Below, in pieces: positions 56,885 through 63,582 of a stretch of DNA of 64,000 nt (position 1 is its first letter; every line of letters starts with the position of its first letter). The notes beneath the pieces are model-generated. The model did no database searches. It was not told the origin of the DNA and saw only the letters and a list, made by a program, of their open reading frames with translations. The translations under genes were made by a program, and so were the position numbers. Source of the stretch: Oscillospiraceae bacterium (lineage in GTDB: Bacteria; Bacillota; Clostridia; Oscillospirales; Oscillospiraceae); assembly GCA_017434755.1 (NCBI GenBank), contig JAFRER010000006.1, positions 62,001-126,000 of the forward strand, in the 5' to 3' direction.

Positions 56885-56904
56885 CTGTCCCATAAAACGG
56901 ACGG
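56885..56904. promoter_or_regulatory. Copy of the CTGTCC...GGAC inverted repeat
   Basis: CTGTCCCATAAAACGGACGG, close to the one at 32441; both lie in front of minus-strand small genes. Confidence 0.4.
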
Positions 56905-56920
56905 AAAAATGTGCAGCCGT

Positions 56921-56954
56921 GGAAAGATTCTTCGACTGCGCTCAGGATGACAGG
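56921..56954. repeat. Dispersed repeat, copy C
   Basis: GGAAAGATTCTTCGACTGCG, then CTCAGGATGACAGG; an inverted version of copy A's core. Confidence 0.65.
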
Positions 56955-56965
56955 GGAAAAAAGAA

Positions 56966-56991
56966 AAAGACGGGTGAAAACACCCGTCTTT
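56966..56991 (-). terminator. Hairpin with T-rich minus-strand flank
   Basis: AAAGACGGGTG/CACCCGTCTTT; CTTTTTCTTTTTT follows on the minus strand. No clear gene ends here: 57000-57140 holds only an AGGAGG without a start codon and a 13-base AGCACTTAA-AGG direct repeat (57008 and 57067). Confidence 0.6.
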
Positions 56992-57148
56992 CCCATTCTG
57001 CCGAGAGCACTTAAAAGGAGGTAACATCGCTTCCAAATATGTACGATCGAACTCTGGTATTATGATAGCACTTAACAGGTAAAATAACAATCAAAATATC
57101 GAAGTTTCCCGAACTTTTTTCCGGGAGGGGGAAAAACCCCTGTAAAAG

Positions 57149-57181
57149 AAGGGACCGCCGGCCTTTCGGCTGACGGTCCTT
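57149..57181 (-). terminator. Terminator of the gene at 57207
   Basis: GGACCG/CGGTCC outer stem with inner pairing, followed on the minus strand by CTTCTTTTAC. Confidence 0.75.
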
Positions 57182-57206
57182 CGCTTTCTCCGCTCGTGGA
57201 GCGCGC

Positions 57207-57416
57207 TCAGAGGGCGTTTACTCTCCGCTCGATCTCCTTGGCGGCTTCCTCGGGAACGATCTTTTTCTTCACGACGAGGTCGAAGATCTCACCGCAGGTC
57301 TTGCTGTTGAAGAGCTTGATCGGGTACTTCAGCAGGTTGGGGGCGAGCTCCTTGACGATGGCGGCTTTCCGCTCGTCCGCGAAGAAGTCCTTCACCTTGG
57401 TGCTTCTGAAATCCAT
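57207..57416 (-). CDS. Small helical protein of unknown function
   Basis: A 69-residue protein: MDFRSTKVKDFFADERKAAI, ELAPNLLKYPIKLFNSKTCG, IFDLVVKKKIVPEEAAKEIE. It is basic and helical. AAAGGAGGA is the ribosome binding site, selecting ATG 57416. No family is recognised. Confidence 0.6.
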   Translation of the reverse strand: MDFRSTKVKDFFADERKAAIVKELAPNLLKYPIKLFNSKTCGEIFDLVVKKKIVPEEAAKEIERRVNAL

Positions 57417-57525
57417 TCTGGTCCTCCTTTCGGTCCGGTATTTGTTTTTGCATGGCATCAGTATAGCACATCCCGCCCCCGCTTTGAGAACGAATTGTAA
57501 ATACGCGGGAGCATCCTGTGAAAGC

Positions 57526-57554
57526 TGGCATGCTGCCCCCGGATATGGTATACT
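57526..57554 (+). promoter_or_regulatory. Promoter for the methyltransferase gene
   Basis: TGGCAT, 17 bases, TATACT with TGG extension (weak -35). Confidence 0.5.
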
Positions 57555-57615
57555 GTCGGGGAAAGAGGATCCCCGCCGGAGCGTGATGCGGATGACGGGA
57601 AAACAGGAGGAGCGG

Positions 57616-58395
57616 ATGGACGAAAGGGAAAGATGGGACCGTGCCGCGGGGGAATACCGGCGGGTGTTCGACCTCGGCCTAAGCGACTATAACGCGGCGC
57701 TCCTCCGCTTCTGGACGGAGAGGGGCATGCTGTGGCCCGGGGCCCGCGTGATCGACATCGGCTGCGGTGTGGGCAGGTACGGCACCCTGTTTGCCGAGCT
57801 GGGCTGCGACGTCACCCTGACGGACATCTCGGACGAGATGCTCCGCCATGCCGCGGAGAACATGGCCCGGTACAGGACCCCGTGGACGGTATACCGCTGC
57901 GACTTCAGCGAGGCGACGGGGAAGGAGCCCGTTTTTGAAGGGGGCTTCGACCTTGCGGTCTGCACCATGTCTCCCGCCGTGCACGACGCGGCGACCGTCC
58001 GGAAGATGAGCGGCATGAGCCGCGGCTGGTGCTTTCTCTCCCGCTTCAGCGACTGGCGGCAGCCCTTCCGCGACGGCCTGATGAGCCGGATCGGCATGGA
58101 GCCGCGCAGGGCGCTGAACGACCCGCAGGCCGACTGCGAGGCGATGATCGCGGCGGTCCGGGAGGCGGGCTTCGAGCCGGAGGTCCTGTACACGGACTAT
58201 AACTGGTCGGACAGGCGGACCCCGGAGGAGATGGCGGACTATATGATGCGCTTCTTCTTCGCAGAGGACAGGGATGCGGACGGGATCCGCGAACGGCTCC
58301 TGCTTGCGGCGCGCGAGGAAGCGGACGCCGACGGCACGGTGGACGACGCGGTGTTCACCAAGGCGGCCTGGATCTTCTGGCGCACGAACGCCTAA
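57616..58395 (+). CDS. SAM-dependent methyltransferase
   Basis: A 259-residue class I methyltransferase. VIDIGCGVGRYGTLFAELGCDVTLTDIS (near residues 44-70) has motif I with GxGxG-type GCGVGRYG and the acidic Asp end of beta2; FDLAVCTMSPAVHD is motif IV. Some relatives act on small molecules; the target is unknown. CAGGAGGAG gives the ribosome binding site for ATG 57616. Two segments of this gene recur as a pseudogene at 59487. Confidence 0.88.
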   Translation: MDERERWDRAAGEYRRVFDLGLSDYNAALLRFWTERGMLWPGARVIDIGCGVGRYGTLFAELGCDVTLTDISDEMLRHAAENMARYRTPWTVYRCDFSEATGKEPVFEGGFDLAVCTMSPAVHDAATVRKMSGMSRGWCFLSRFSDWRQPFRDGLMSRIGMEPRRALNDPQADCEAMIAAVREAGFEPEVLYTDYNWSDRRTPEEMADYMMRFFFAEDRDADGIRERLLLAAREEADADGTVDDAVFTKAAWIFWRTNA

Positions 58396-58436
58396 AGACA
58401 TGAATATGCAAATCTTTCGGAAAGAGAGCCGATGAT

Positions 58437-59486
58437 ATGGAAAACAAAAAAAGAGGCAAATGCGGCCCGGAGCTTACATGGAAACTCCGAGGTAGGGCAC
58501 TGATCATCTCCGGAATGGGTGAGATGGATGATCACGAGCTGCCGGAACGTGAGATCAATACCGGGGAGATGAGAGTCTATATTAAGCCCAAGTCATGGAT
58601 ACCCCTTGATATCAGGCGCCTGATCATAAAAAAGGGCGTGACGGGGATCGGGAAAAGGGCTTTCGCAGACTGCAGCAGCCTTGAAAAAGTGGTCATTCCG
58701 GAAGGTGTGACACATATCGGGGATTCAGCCTTCTCGGAGTGCCGCGGGCTGAAGGAAGTGACGATCCCGGCAAGCGTAAGTAGAATAGAGAAATGGGCTT
58801 TCGCCTCGTGCTGGGGCCTGAAGGATGTGTATTATGCCGGAAGCGAGGATGAGTGGAACAGCATCGAAGGCATCTCTGCGGAAGAGGACCTCCTGAAGGC
58901 GCGGAAGCACTTCAGGAAGTCGCTGAAAGGGGCCGATGATATGGAAGCAACAAAGAGCGGAAAATGCGGCCCGGATCTGTACTGGGAACTGCACGGCACG
59001 ACCCTGCGCATATTCGGCACGGGGAGGATGGCGTGGTATGCTACCGATCCGAGGGATGATTCTGATCCGAAGCCATGGGAGGACGATCCGATCGAAAAGG
59101 TCATCATGGAGAAAGGCGTGACGAGCATAGGAGTCGGCGCTTTCTTCCGGCTCGGCACCTTGAAGAGCGTGAAGATACCGAACGGCGTTTTAAGCATAGG
59201 AGCATGTGCTTTTGCCATGTGCCGCAGCCTGAAAAGCATAAATATTCCGGATGGCGTGACGGAGATGGGATTCAGGGCCTTCGACGGATGCAGCGAACTC
59301 ACGTACGCTGTTATCCCGAAAAGTCTGAAGAAAATAGGAAACAGCGCTTTCGGCTCGTGTCAGTCTCTGAAGGATGTGTATTATGCCGGCAGTAAAAATG
59401 AATGGAACCGCATCGAGGGCATCTCCGCGGAAAAGGACCTCCTGAATGCGCAGAAGCACTTCAACCGCACCGTCCCGGAGGCCTGA
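58437..59486 (+). CDS. BspA-type leucine-rich repeat protein with internal duplication
   Basis: A 349-residue protein made of two similar halves. Each begins with KCGPxLxWxLxG and a GxGxM strand, continues with BspA-type LRR units (IKKGVTGIGKRAFADCSSLEKVVIPEGVTHIGDSAF and relatives), and ends in LKDVYYAGSxxEWNxIEGISAE. Such repeats form a curved binding surface. No signal peptide is seen, so it may stay inside or be exported another way. It is 41 bases past the methyltransferase gene. Confidence 0.85.
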   Translation: MENKKRGKCGPELTWKLRGRALIISGMGEMDDHELPEREINTGEMRVYIKPKSWIPLDIRRLIIKKGVTGIGKRAFADCSSLEKVVIPEGVTHIGDSAFSECRGLKEVTIPASVSRIEKWAFASCWGLKDVYYAGSEDEWNSIEGISAEEDLLKARKHFRKSLKGADDMEATKSGKCGPDLYWELHGTTLRIFGTGRMAWYATDPRDDSDPKPWEDDPIEKVIMEKGVTSIGVGAFFRLGTLKSVKIPNGVLSIGACAFAMCRSLKSINIPDGVTEMGFRAFDGCSELTYAVIPKSLKKIGNSAFGSCQSLKDVYYAGSKNEWNRIEGISAEKDLLNAQKHFNRTVPEA

Positions 59487-59610
59487 CGGAAGATGAGCGG
59501 CATGAGCCGCGGCTGGTGCTTTCTCTCCCGCTTCAGCGGACGCAGACGGCATGGTGGATGACGCGGTGTTCACCAAAGCGGCCTGGATCTTCTGGCGCCC
59601 GAACGCATGA
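59487..59610 (+). pseudogene. Partial duplicate of the methyltransferase gene
   Basis: Positions 59487-59538 are identical to 58000-58051, and 59539-59610 match 58324-58395 with few changes. The pieces are joined at a shared AGCG, and 272 bases of the original are missing between them. The stop is TGA instead of TAA. It is a remnant of a tandem duplication followed by deletion. Confidence 0.9.
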
Positions 59611-59664
59611 ACACGAAAGACACAGAAAAAACCGGAAAACAGAAACGGAAAAGAGGAGTTTGCC

Positions 59665-60213
59665 ATGGAAAGAAAGATTAGCTGGGAAAGCGGATGCTAC
59701 GACGGGATTCTTCGTGTATACGAAAAGGCGGAAAAGGACCCTGCCGCGGCTGCGGTGCTGCGTTCGCTTGAAGAGTCGGCTCTGGAGGAAGGCAACAGGT
59801 ATTCGCAGATTTTCCAGATCGAAGGCAAGGTCATTACACCGGATATCTTCCCGCAGCTGCCTGAACAGCTGAAAGAACAGATACTTCAGGAGTTGGGCAG
59901 AAAGGGCCTTTCGGAGTGCTGCGCTATGAAGGCGGAGCCTGTGATCAAGGTGACACTGTCGCAGTTTTTCTCCTATTTTCCCGCATGCACGACGCTATTC
60001 ATCCTGGATATGTTTGAGCAGCTGGAACAGCAGTACAGGGTTCGTTTCCCGGAAGCGGAACTGAGGCTTCAGATACCGGTCGGAAGTAGCAAGGATATTA
60101 CAAGGCTGCGGATGATGAACGGCCTGCTCTATCCCTGGATAAAAATGAACGGGACCGTGACGAACCGGATGGCGGGTCCCCTTGCGAACAGTCTGAATAA
60201 AGCGGAAGAATAA
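59665..60213 (+). CDS. Hypothetical protein
   Basis: A 182-residue cytoplasmic protein of mixed alpha/beta character: WESGCYDGILRVYEKAEKDP, LPEQLKEQILQELGRKGLSE, CAMKAEPVIKVTLSQFFSYF. It lacks a signal peptide and I do not recognise the family. GAGGAG gives the ribosome binding site. It is followed 64 bases later by the HTH gene at 60278, probably cotranscribed. Confidence 0.6.
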   Translation: MERKISWESGCYDGILRVYEKAEKDPAAAAVLRSLEESALEEGNRYSQIFQIEGKVITPDIFPQLPEQLKEQILQELGRKGLSECCAMKAEPVIKVTLSQFFSYFPACTTLFILDMFEQLEQQYRVRFPEAELRLQIPVGSSKDITRLRMMNGLLYPWIKMNGTVTNRMAGPLANSLNKAEE

Positions 60214-60277
60214 CGAAAGGCACAAAGCAGGGCAGGGACGATGTTTCATGGGTTTGAATGAAGAGGAGAAACAGAGC

Positions 60278-60883
60278 ATGAGTCTGCTTAGCAAAGAAAA
60301 ACTGAGAGAGCTGACAGAGCTTGCAAAGGCCTATGCCGAGGAGCGCCTTGCTGCGAACGCAGCAAAACCCTATGCGTCGCGGGAAGATGAGAGGCCCGGC
60401 AGAACCGCTTTTTCTCAATCGCAATACAGATACAGCATTCAGAGCTCCGAGGTGATCGAACTCGACAGTGTGATGGGCGATCTCTCCGACAAAAGCGCCG
60501 TTCAGAGAGCAAAGGAGTTCGTGAACCGTCACAGGAAAAAGACCTTTGTGGAAAAGCTCCTGGAGCACGCCGGGGAGAAGAACATGTCATCCAAAGACCT
60601 GTACAAGTCGGCGCAGATCGACCGGAAACTGTTCTCCAAGATGCAGAACGATCCGGCATACAAGCCTTCACGCGACACGTGCCTGGCGCTGGCTTATGCG
60701 CTCGGGCTCAGCTTTGACGAAGCGGCAGACCTTCTCTCCCGCGCAGGATACAGCTTCTCGGAAAGCAGCAGACGGGATATCCTTCTTCAGTATTTTTTCA
60801 TGAAGGGTTGCTGCGATCTCGACACGGTAAACGAAGTGCTGTATACGCTCGGGGAGAGGATCCTCGGAGGAAGCCGCTTCTGA
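60278..60883 (+). CDS. HTH protein of XRE-like C-terminal type
   Basis: A 201-residue protein: an N-terminal charged helical region, then an HTH-like domain with FVEKLLEHAGEKNMSSKDLY, AQIDRKLFSKMQNDPAYKPS, CLALAYALGLSFDEAADLLS and AGYSFSESSRRDIL. The second half recalls the XRE-like C-terminal domain found in many Firmicutes proteins of unknown role. AGAGGAG at 60262 selects ATG 60278 over the ATG at 60248. Confidence 0.72.
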   Translation: MSLLSKEKLRELTELAKAYAEERLAANAAKPYASREDERPGRTAFSQSQYRYSIQSSEVIELDSVMGDLSDKSAVQRAKEFVNRHRKKTFVEKLLEHAGEKNMSSKDLYKSAQIDRKLFSKMQNDPAYKPSRDTCLALAYALGLSFDEAADLLSRAGYSFSESSRRDILLQYFFMKGCCDLDTVNEVLYTLGERILGGSRF

Positions 60884-60910
60884 GCTGTCGCCTTTAAAGC
60901 GACCAGTTCC

Positions 60911-60975
60911 ATACTCCTTTCTGTTACACTTGGTCTGCAGAGTAAAAGCAGCCATGTGCGGACGGAAAGGAGTAT
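60911..60975 (+). promoter_or_regulatory. Inverted repeat covering the ribosome binding site
   Basis: ATACTCCTTTC (60911-60921) is the exact complement of GAAAGGAGTAT (60965-60975), which is the ribosome binding site of the gene at 60980. If both arms are transcribed, the stem would hide the site and block translation. Confidence 0.6.
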
Positions 60976-60979
60976 TTTT

Positions 60980-62419
60980 ATGACAGTACGTGATGCAATA
61001 AAAGCCTATGCGGGCAGTGTGAACGAACACAGGAACGAACTGTTTTTTCCTCTTATTGCGGAGGACTGCGTGTATTTCAGCAGAGGAAAGGAGCGCGCCC
61101 GCGGAAAAGAGGCGATATGTGCGATCCTTCATGATATCTCCGACCACTGGGAGGATACGTATATCCATGTCTGGCCTGCGGAGATAACGGAAAGCGGCAA
61201 TGCCTCCTATGCGGCGGGGGAGCCCTGTGCCGTGGTCGCAATGATGGATGAATACAGCTGCGCGGGCTTTTTCACCATGGCCCTCAACGAAGAAGGACAG
61301 GTCGGCACGATGGATTTCAGCGTCGATTCGTCTGTCCGCTTCAAGGTGGACGGTGCGGAGGAAACGGCGTTCTCTCATACGCACTTCCCGAAGGATGCCG
61401 CGGACGCGCTCGTCATACGCGCCGTGGGAAAGGGAGTATTCGCCCGGGATGAGTACCTCGGCCTCCACTATGTGGAAACGGACGTGGGGATCGAGCTCAC
61501 AAGGGAACTCTTCAATTACATAGAGAAGTATGTGTTCGAGGATTTCAACAATAAGATGTTCAATGCCGCGGCCTATATGTTTGCCATCGGCATGGCGTAT
61601 GACTTTTACCGGCGGACGGGCGTGCTGCTCTTCAGATTCGATGCCCCTGCCGCAGACGAGAGGGACGTCCCGAAGGTTCCCGATGAATACACCGCCTGGA
61701 TCCGCGAAGGCTATGAGACCGGAAAGGACCTTTTCACCGCATATCTGGAATACAAAGACAACCGCGGCAATGACGGGACCGATTATGACAGGGAGCTGCG
61801 AAATTCCTTCATAGCGCTGTTCAATATGGGCACCATAAAAGCCGACAGGGATATAGACAGAGGACTGCTGAACACGGAACTGGAAGACACTATCGCGCCG
61901 AGACTCGCCCGTGTCGGACCCGACGGGACCATGCTCGAAAGCATAGGACCTCTCGACTTTATCCCGGAGATCCTAAGCATCAGCTCCGAAGTCGCGTCGG
62001 AGATGTATGCGAAACTGAAAGAGTTCGGAGAAAGCAGGCTCTATACCTGCGAGAATATCGTGAGGAACACGCTGGTCTTCTGCGCCTATGCGGGGATAGG
62101 TGCCGTCCTGCTCTGGAAAGAGAACGGAAAGAAACTTCCCGAGGGGAATATCGTGGAGATCCTCTGCAGGCCCCGCGGCCTTTACTACATGGATGAGCAT
62201 GTCCATGACAGGCTGGGTATGCCCTATGAGACAGAGGAGGCGCAGGCGCTGGCAAAGCATCTGTTCCTGCTGAGAGATGTTCTCATGGAAGTGCTCCGAA
62301 GAGGAGGATTCGACCCGATAGAGATGAACGAAAACTTCAAGGGCATGTACGACTACGGAATGGTGTGGGCGATGGAGCACCTCGGAATAAAGCACCATGC
62401 CGGCGGAACAGGCGAATGA
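60980..62419 (+). CDS. SnoaL/NTF2-like plus unknown-domain protein
   Basis: A 479-residue cytoplasmic protein. Residues about 1-140 look like an NTF2/SnoaL-type domain (RDAIKAYAGSVNEHRNELFF to GFFTMALNEEGQVGTMDFS). Residues about 150-479 are a helical region with FDIE-type and acidic segments (DEYLGLHYVETDVGIELTRELF, FIPEILSISSEVASEMYAKLKEF) that I do not recognise. AAAGGAG precedes ATG 60980; it lies in the stem of the inverted repeat. No pathway is shown. Confidence 0.6.
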   Translation: MTVRDAIKAYAGSVNEHRNELFFPLIAEDCVYFSRGKERARGKEAICAILHDISDHWEDTYIHVWPAEITESGNASYAAGEPCAVVAMMDEYSCAGFFTMALNEEGQVGTMDFSVDSSVRFKVDGAEETAFSHTHFPKDAADALVIRAVGKGVFARDEYLGLHYVETDVGIELTRELFNYIEKYVFEDFNNKMFNAAAYMFAIGMAYDFYRRTGVLLFRFDAPAADERDVPKVPDEYTAWIREGYETGKDLFTAYLEYKDNRGNDGTDYDRELRNSFIALFNMGTIKADRDIDRGLLNTELEDTIAPRLARVGPDGTMLESIGPLDFIPEILSISSEVASEMYAKLKEFGESRLYTCENIVRNTLVFCAYAGIGAVLLWKENGKKLPEGNIVEILCRPRGLYYMDEHVHDRLGMPYETEEAQALAKHLFLLRDVLMEVLRRGGFDPIEMNENFKGMYDYGMVWAMEHLGIKHHAGGTGE

Positions 62420-62444
62420 GCGGCAGGGATCCCGAAAAGCAGAG

Positions 62445-62472
62445 TTGACAAAACCGGAAAGAATGCTATAGT
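62445..62472 (+). promoter_or_regulatory. Promoter of the hicAB operon
   Basis: TTGACA, a 16-base spacer and TATAGT with TGC extension. Confidence 0.75.
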
Positions 62473-62476
62473 ATAT

Positions 62477-62495
62477 GTAACTGAATGTCAGTTAC
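62477..62495 (+). promoter_or_regulatory. Operator-like inverted repeat before hicA
   Basis: GTAACTGA, three bases, TCAGTTAC: an 8-bp perfect inverted repeat just after the -10. It is the likely binding site of the RHH antitoxin. Confidence 0.75.
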
Positions 62496-62510
62496 GGAAG
62501 AAAGGCACAT

Positions 62511-62777
62511 ATGAGCAAAGAGGAAAAAATGATCGAGAGGCTCAAAGCCCTTCCGTCCGATTACACATTCACGGAGGCGCGGACGCTGGCAGGCCGCTTC
62601 GGATATAAGGAAATGAGCAAAGGGAGCACTTCCGGCTCAAGGGTCCTGTTCTGCCGCGAGCGGGACGGCCGCAAGATCCTTCTGCACAAGCCGCATCCCG
62701 GCGATGTTATGAAGCTGTATGCCGTCCGGCAGCTGCTGGCCGCGTTCAGGGGGAACGGAGATATCGATGAAGAATAA
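62511..62777 (+). CDS. hicA: HicA-type mRNA interferase toxin
   Basis: An 88-residue HicA fold: TFTEARTLAGRFGYKEMSKG, GSRVLFCRERDGRKILLHKPHPGD, with His in HKPHP as a likely catalytic residue. HicA toxins bind and cut RNA when free. The gene overlaps hicB by 11 bases. Ribosome binding site GAAAGG. The operator at 62477 suggests autoregulation. Confidence 0.92.
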   Translation: MSKEEKMIERLKALPSDYTFTEARTLAGRFGYKEMSKGSTSGSRVLFCRERDGRKILLHKPHPGDVMKLYAVRQLLAAFRGNGDIDEE

Positions 62778-63111
62778 TATGATCGAATACAAGGGCTATT
62801 GGACAAAGGTCGAATTCAGCGCGGAGGACAGGGTACTCTACGGGAAGATAGAGGGCATCGCCGATCTGGTGAACTTCGAATGCGAGGATCCCGGCAGGGT
62901 CGAGGAGGAGTTCCGGCAGGCGGTCGACGATTATCTTGCATTCTGCAGAGATCTCGGGAAAGACCCGGAAAAGCCGTACAAAGGCGTGTTCAACGTGCGC
63001 GTCTCTCCGGAGCTTCACCGCAGGGCTGCCGCCGCAGCAGACAGCCGGGGCGAAACGCTTAACGCCTTCGTTGCGCAGGCGATCAGCGCCGCGGTGGACG
63101 GGAGAACCTGA
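62767..63111 (+). CDS. hicB: HicB antitoxin with ribbon-helix-helix domain
   Basis: A 114-residue antitoxin: an N-terminal HicB fold (IEYKGYWTKVEFSAEDRVLYGKIEGI, residues about 5-30, and FECEDPGRVEEEFRQAVDDYL) and a C-terminal RHH DNA-binding domain (FNVRVSPELHRRAAAAADSR). The RHH domain should bind the inverted repeat at 62477. It starts within hicA (11-base overlap) so the two are coupled. Confidence 0.92.
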   Translation: MKNNMIEYKGYWTKVEFSAEDRVLYGKIEGIADLVNFECEDPGRVEEEFRQAVDDYLAFCRDLGKDPEKPYKGVFNVRVSPELHRRAAAAADSRGETLNAFVAQAISAAVDGRT

Positions 63112-63144
63112 AAGCGTCCGGTCGGTTTCAGCGGAGCAAATGAC

Positions 63145-63174
63145 AAAGGGCAGGGGAGTTATCCTCTGCCCTTT
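63145..63174 (+). terminator. Terminator of hicAB
   Basis: AAAGGGCAGGGGA pairs with TCCTCTGCCCTTT (one G-U pair); the motif at 63189 follows. Confidence 0.85.
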
Positions 63175-63188
63175 ATATCGCTTAGGCT

Positions 63189-63200
63189 GGTTTACATAAT
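63189..63200 (+). repeat. XerD-arm-like motif 16
   Basis: GGTTTACATAAT, 14 bases past a terminator. Confidence 0.6.
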
Positions 63201-63299
63201 TTTCTTTCTTTTTCGAGCCATATGCGGGATATATGATAATGCGTATAATATATGTATTTCCTTTTTCCGGGTGTGTATGCTATGCTTCCCACATATTTG

Positions 63300-63563
63300 A
63301 CAGGGCGTTGAGGAAGACAGGCCGCGAAAGAATGCAGTCACAGAGAGCCGGGGGCGGTGGAAGCCCGGTACGGGCGCTTTCGAACGGGAACACTTCGGAG
63401 CCGCGAACCCAAAGCGTTTTGCGAGTAGGGGAGCCGTGTACCCCGCGTTAAGGGGCAGGGGATTGTCAGATCCCGACGAGTGACCGCTTCGGCGGTAAAA
63501 AAGGTGGCACCACGGATGCGCAGCTTTCCGTCCTTTTGGGATGGAGAAGCTGCCGATTTTTTT
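63300..63563 (+). ncRNA. T-box leader (Asn) of asnB
   Basis: Stem I elements AGAGAG (63342), GGTGGAAG (63357) and the AGTAGGGG region (63424) lead to the conserved T-box AAGGTGGCACCACG at 63501-63514, followed by a terminator (63520-63553, then T7). The probable specifier codon is AAC at 63406-63408, which pairs with tRNA-Asn and fits the downstream gene. Uncharged tRNA-Asn should stabilise the antiterminator and turn the gene on. Confidence 0.88.
63520..63563 (+). terminator. T-box regulated terminator
   Basis: The GCAGCTT outer arm and inner TCC pair with GGA and AAGCTGC, followed by seven T residues. Confidence 0.85.
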
Positions 63564-63582
63564 ATCCGGAGGTGCATTTTTC

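Noticed and set aside
56866-57090. Minus-strand 74-residue frame
   Set aside because: It consists mostly of repeat copy C and a terminator hairpin; no ribosome binding site.
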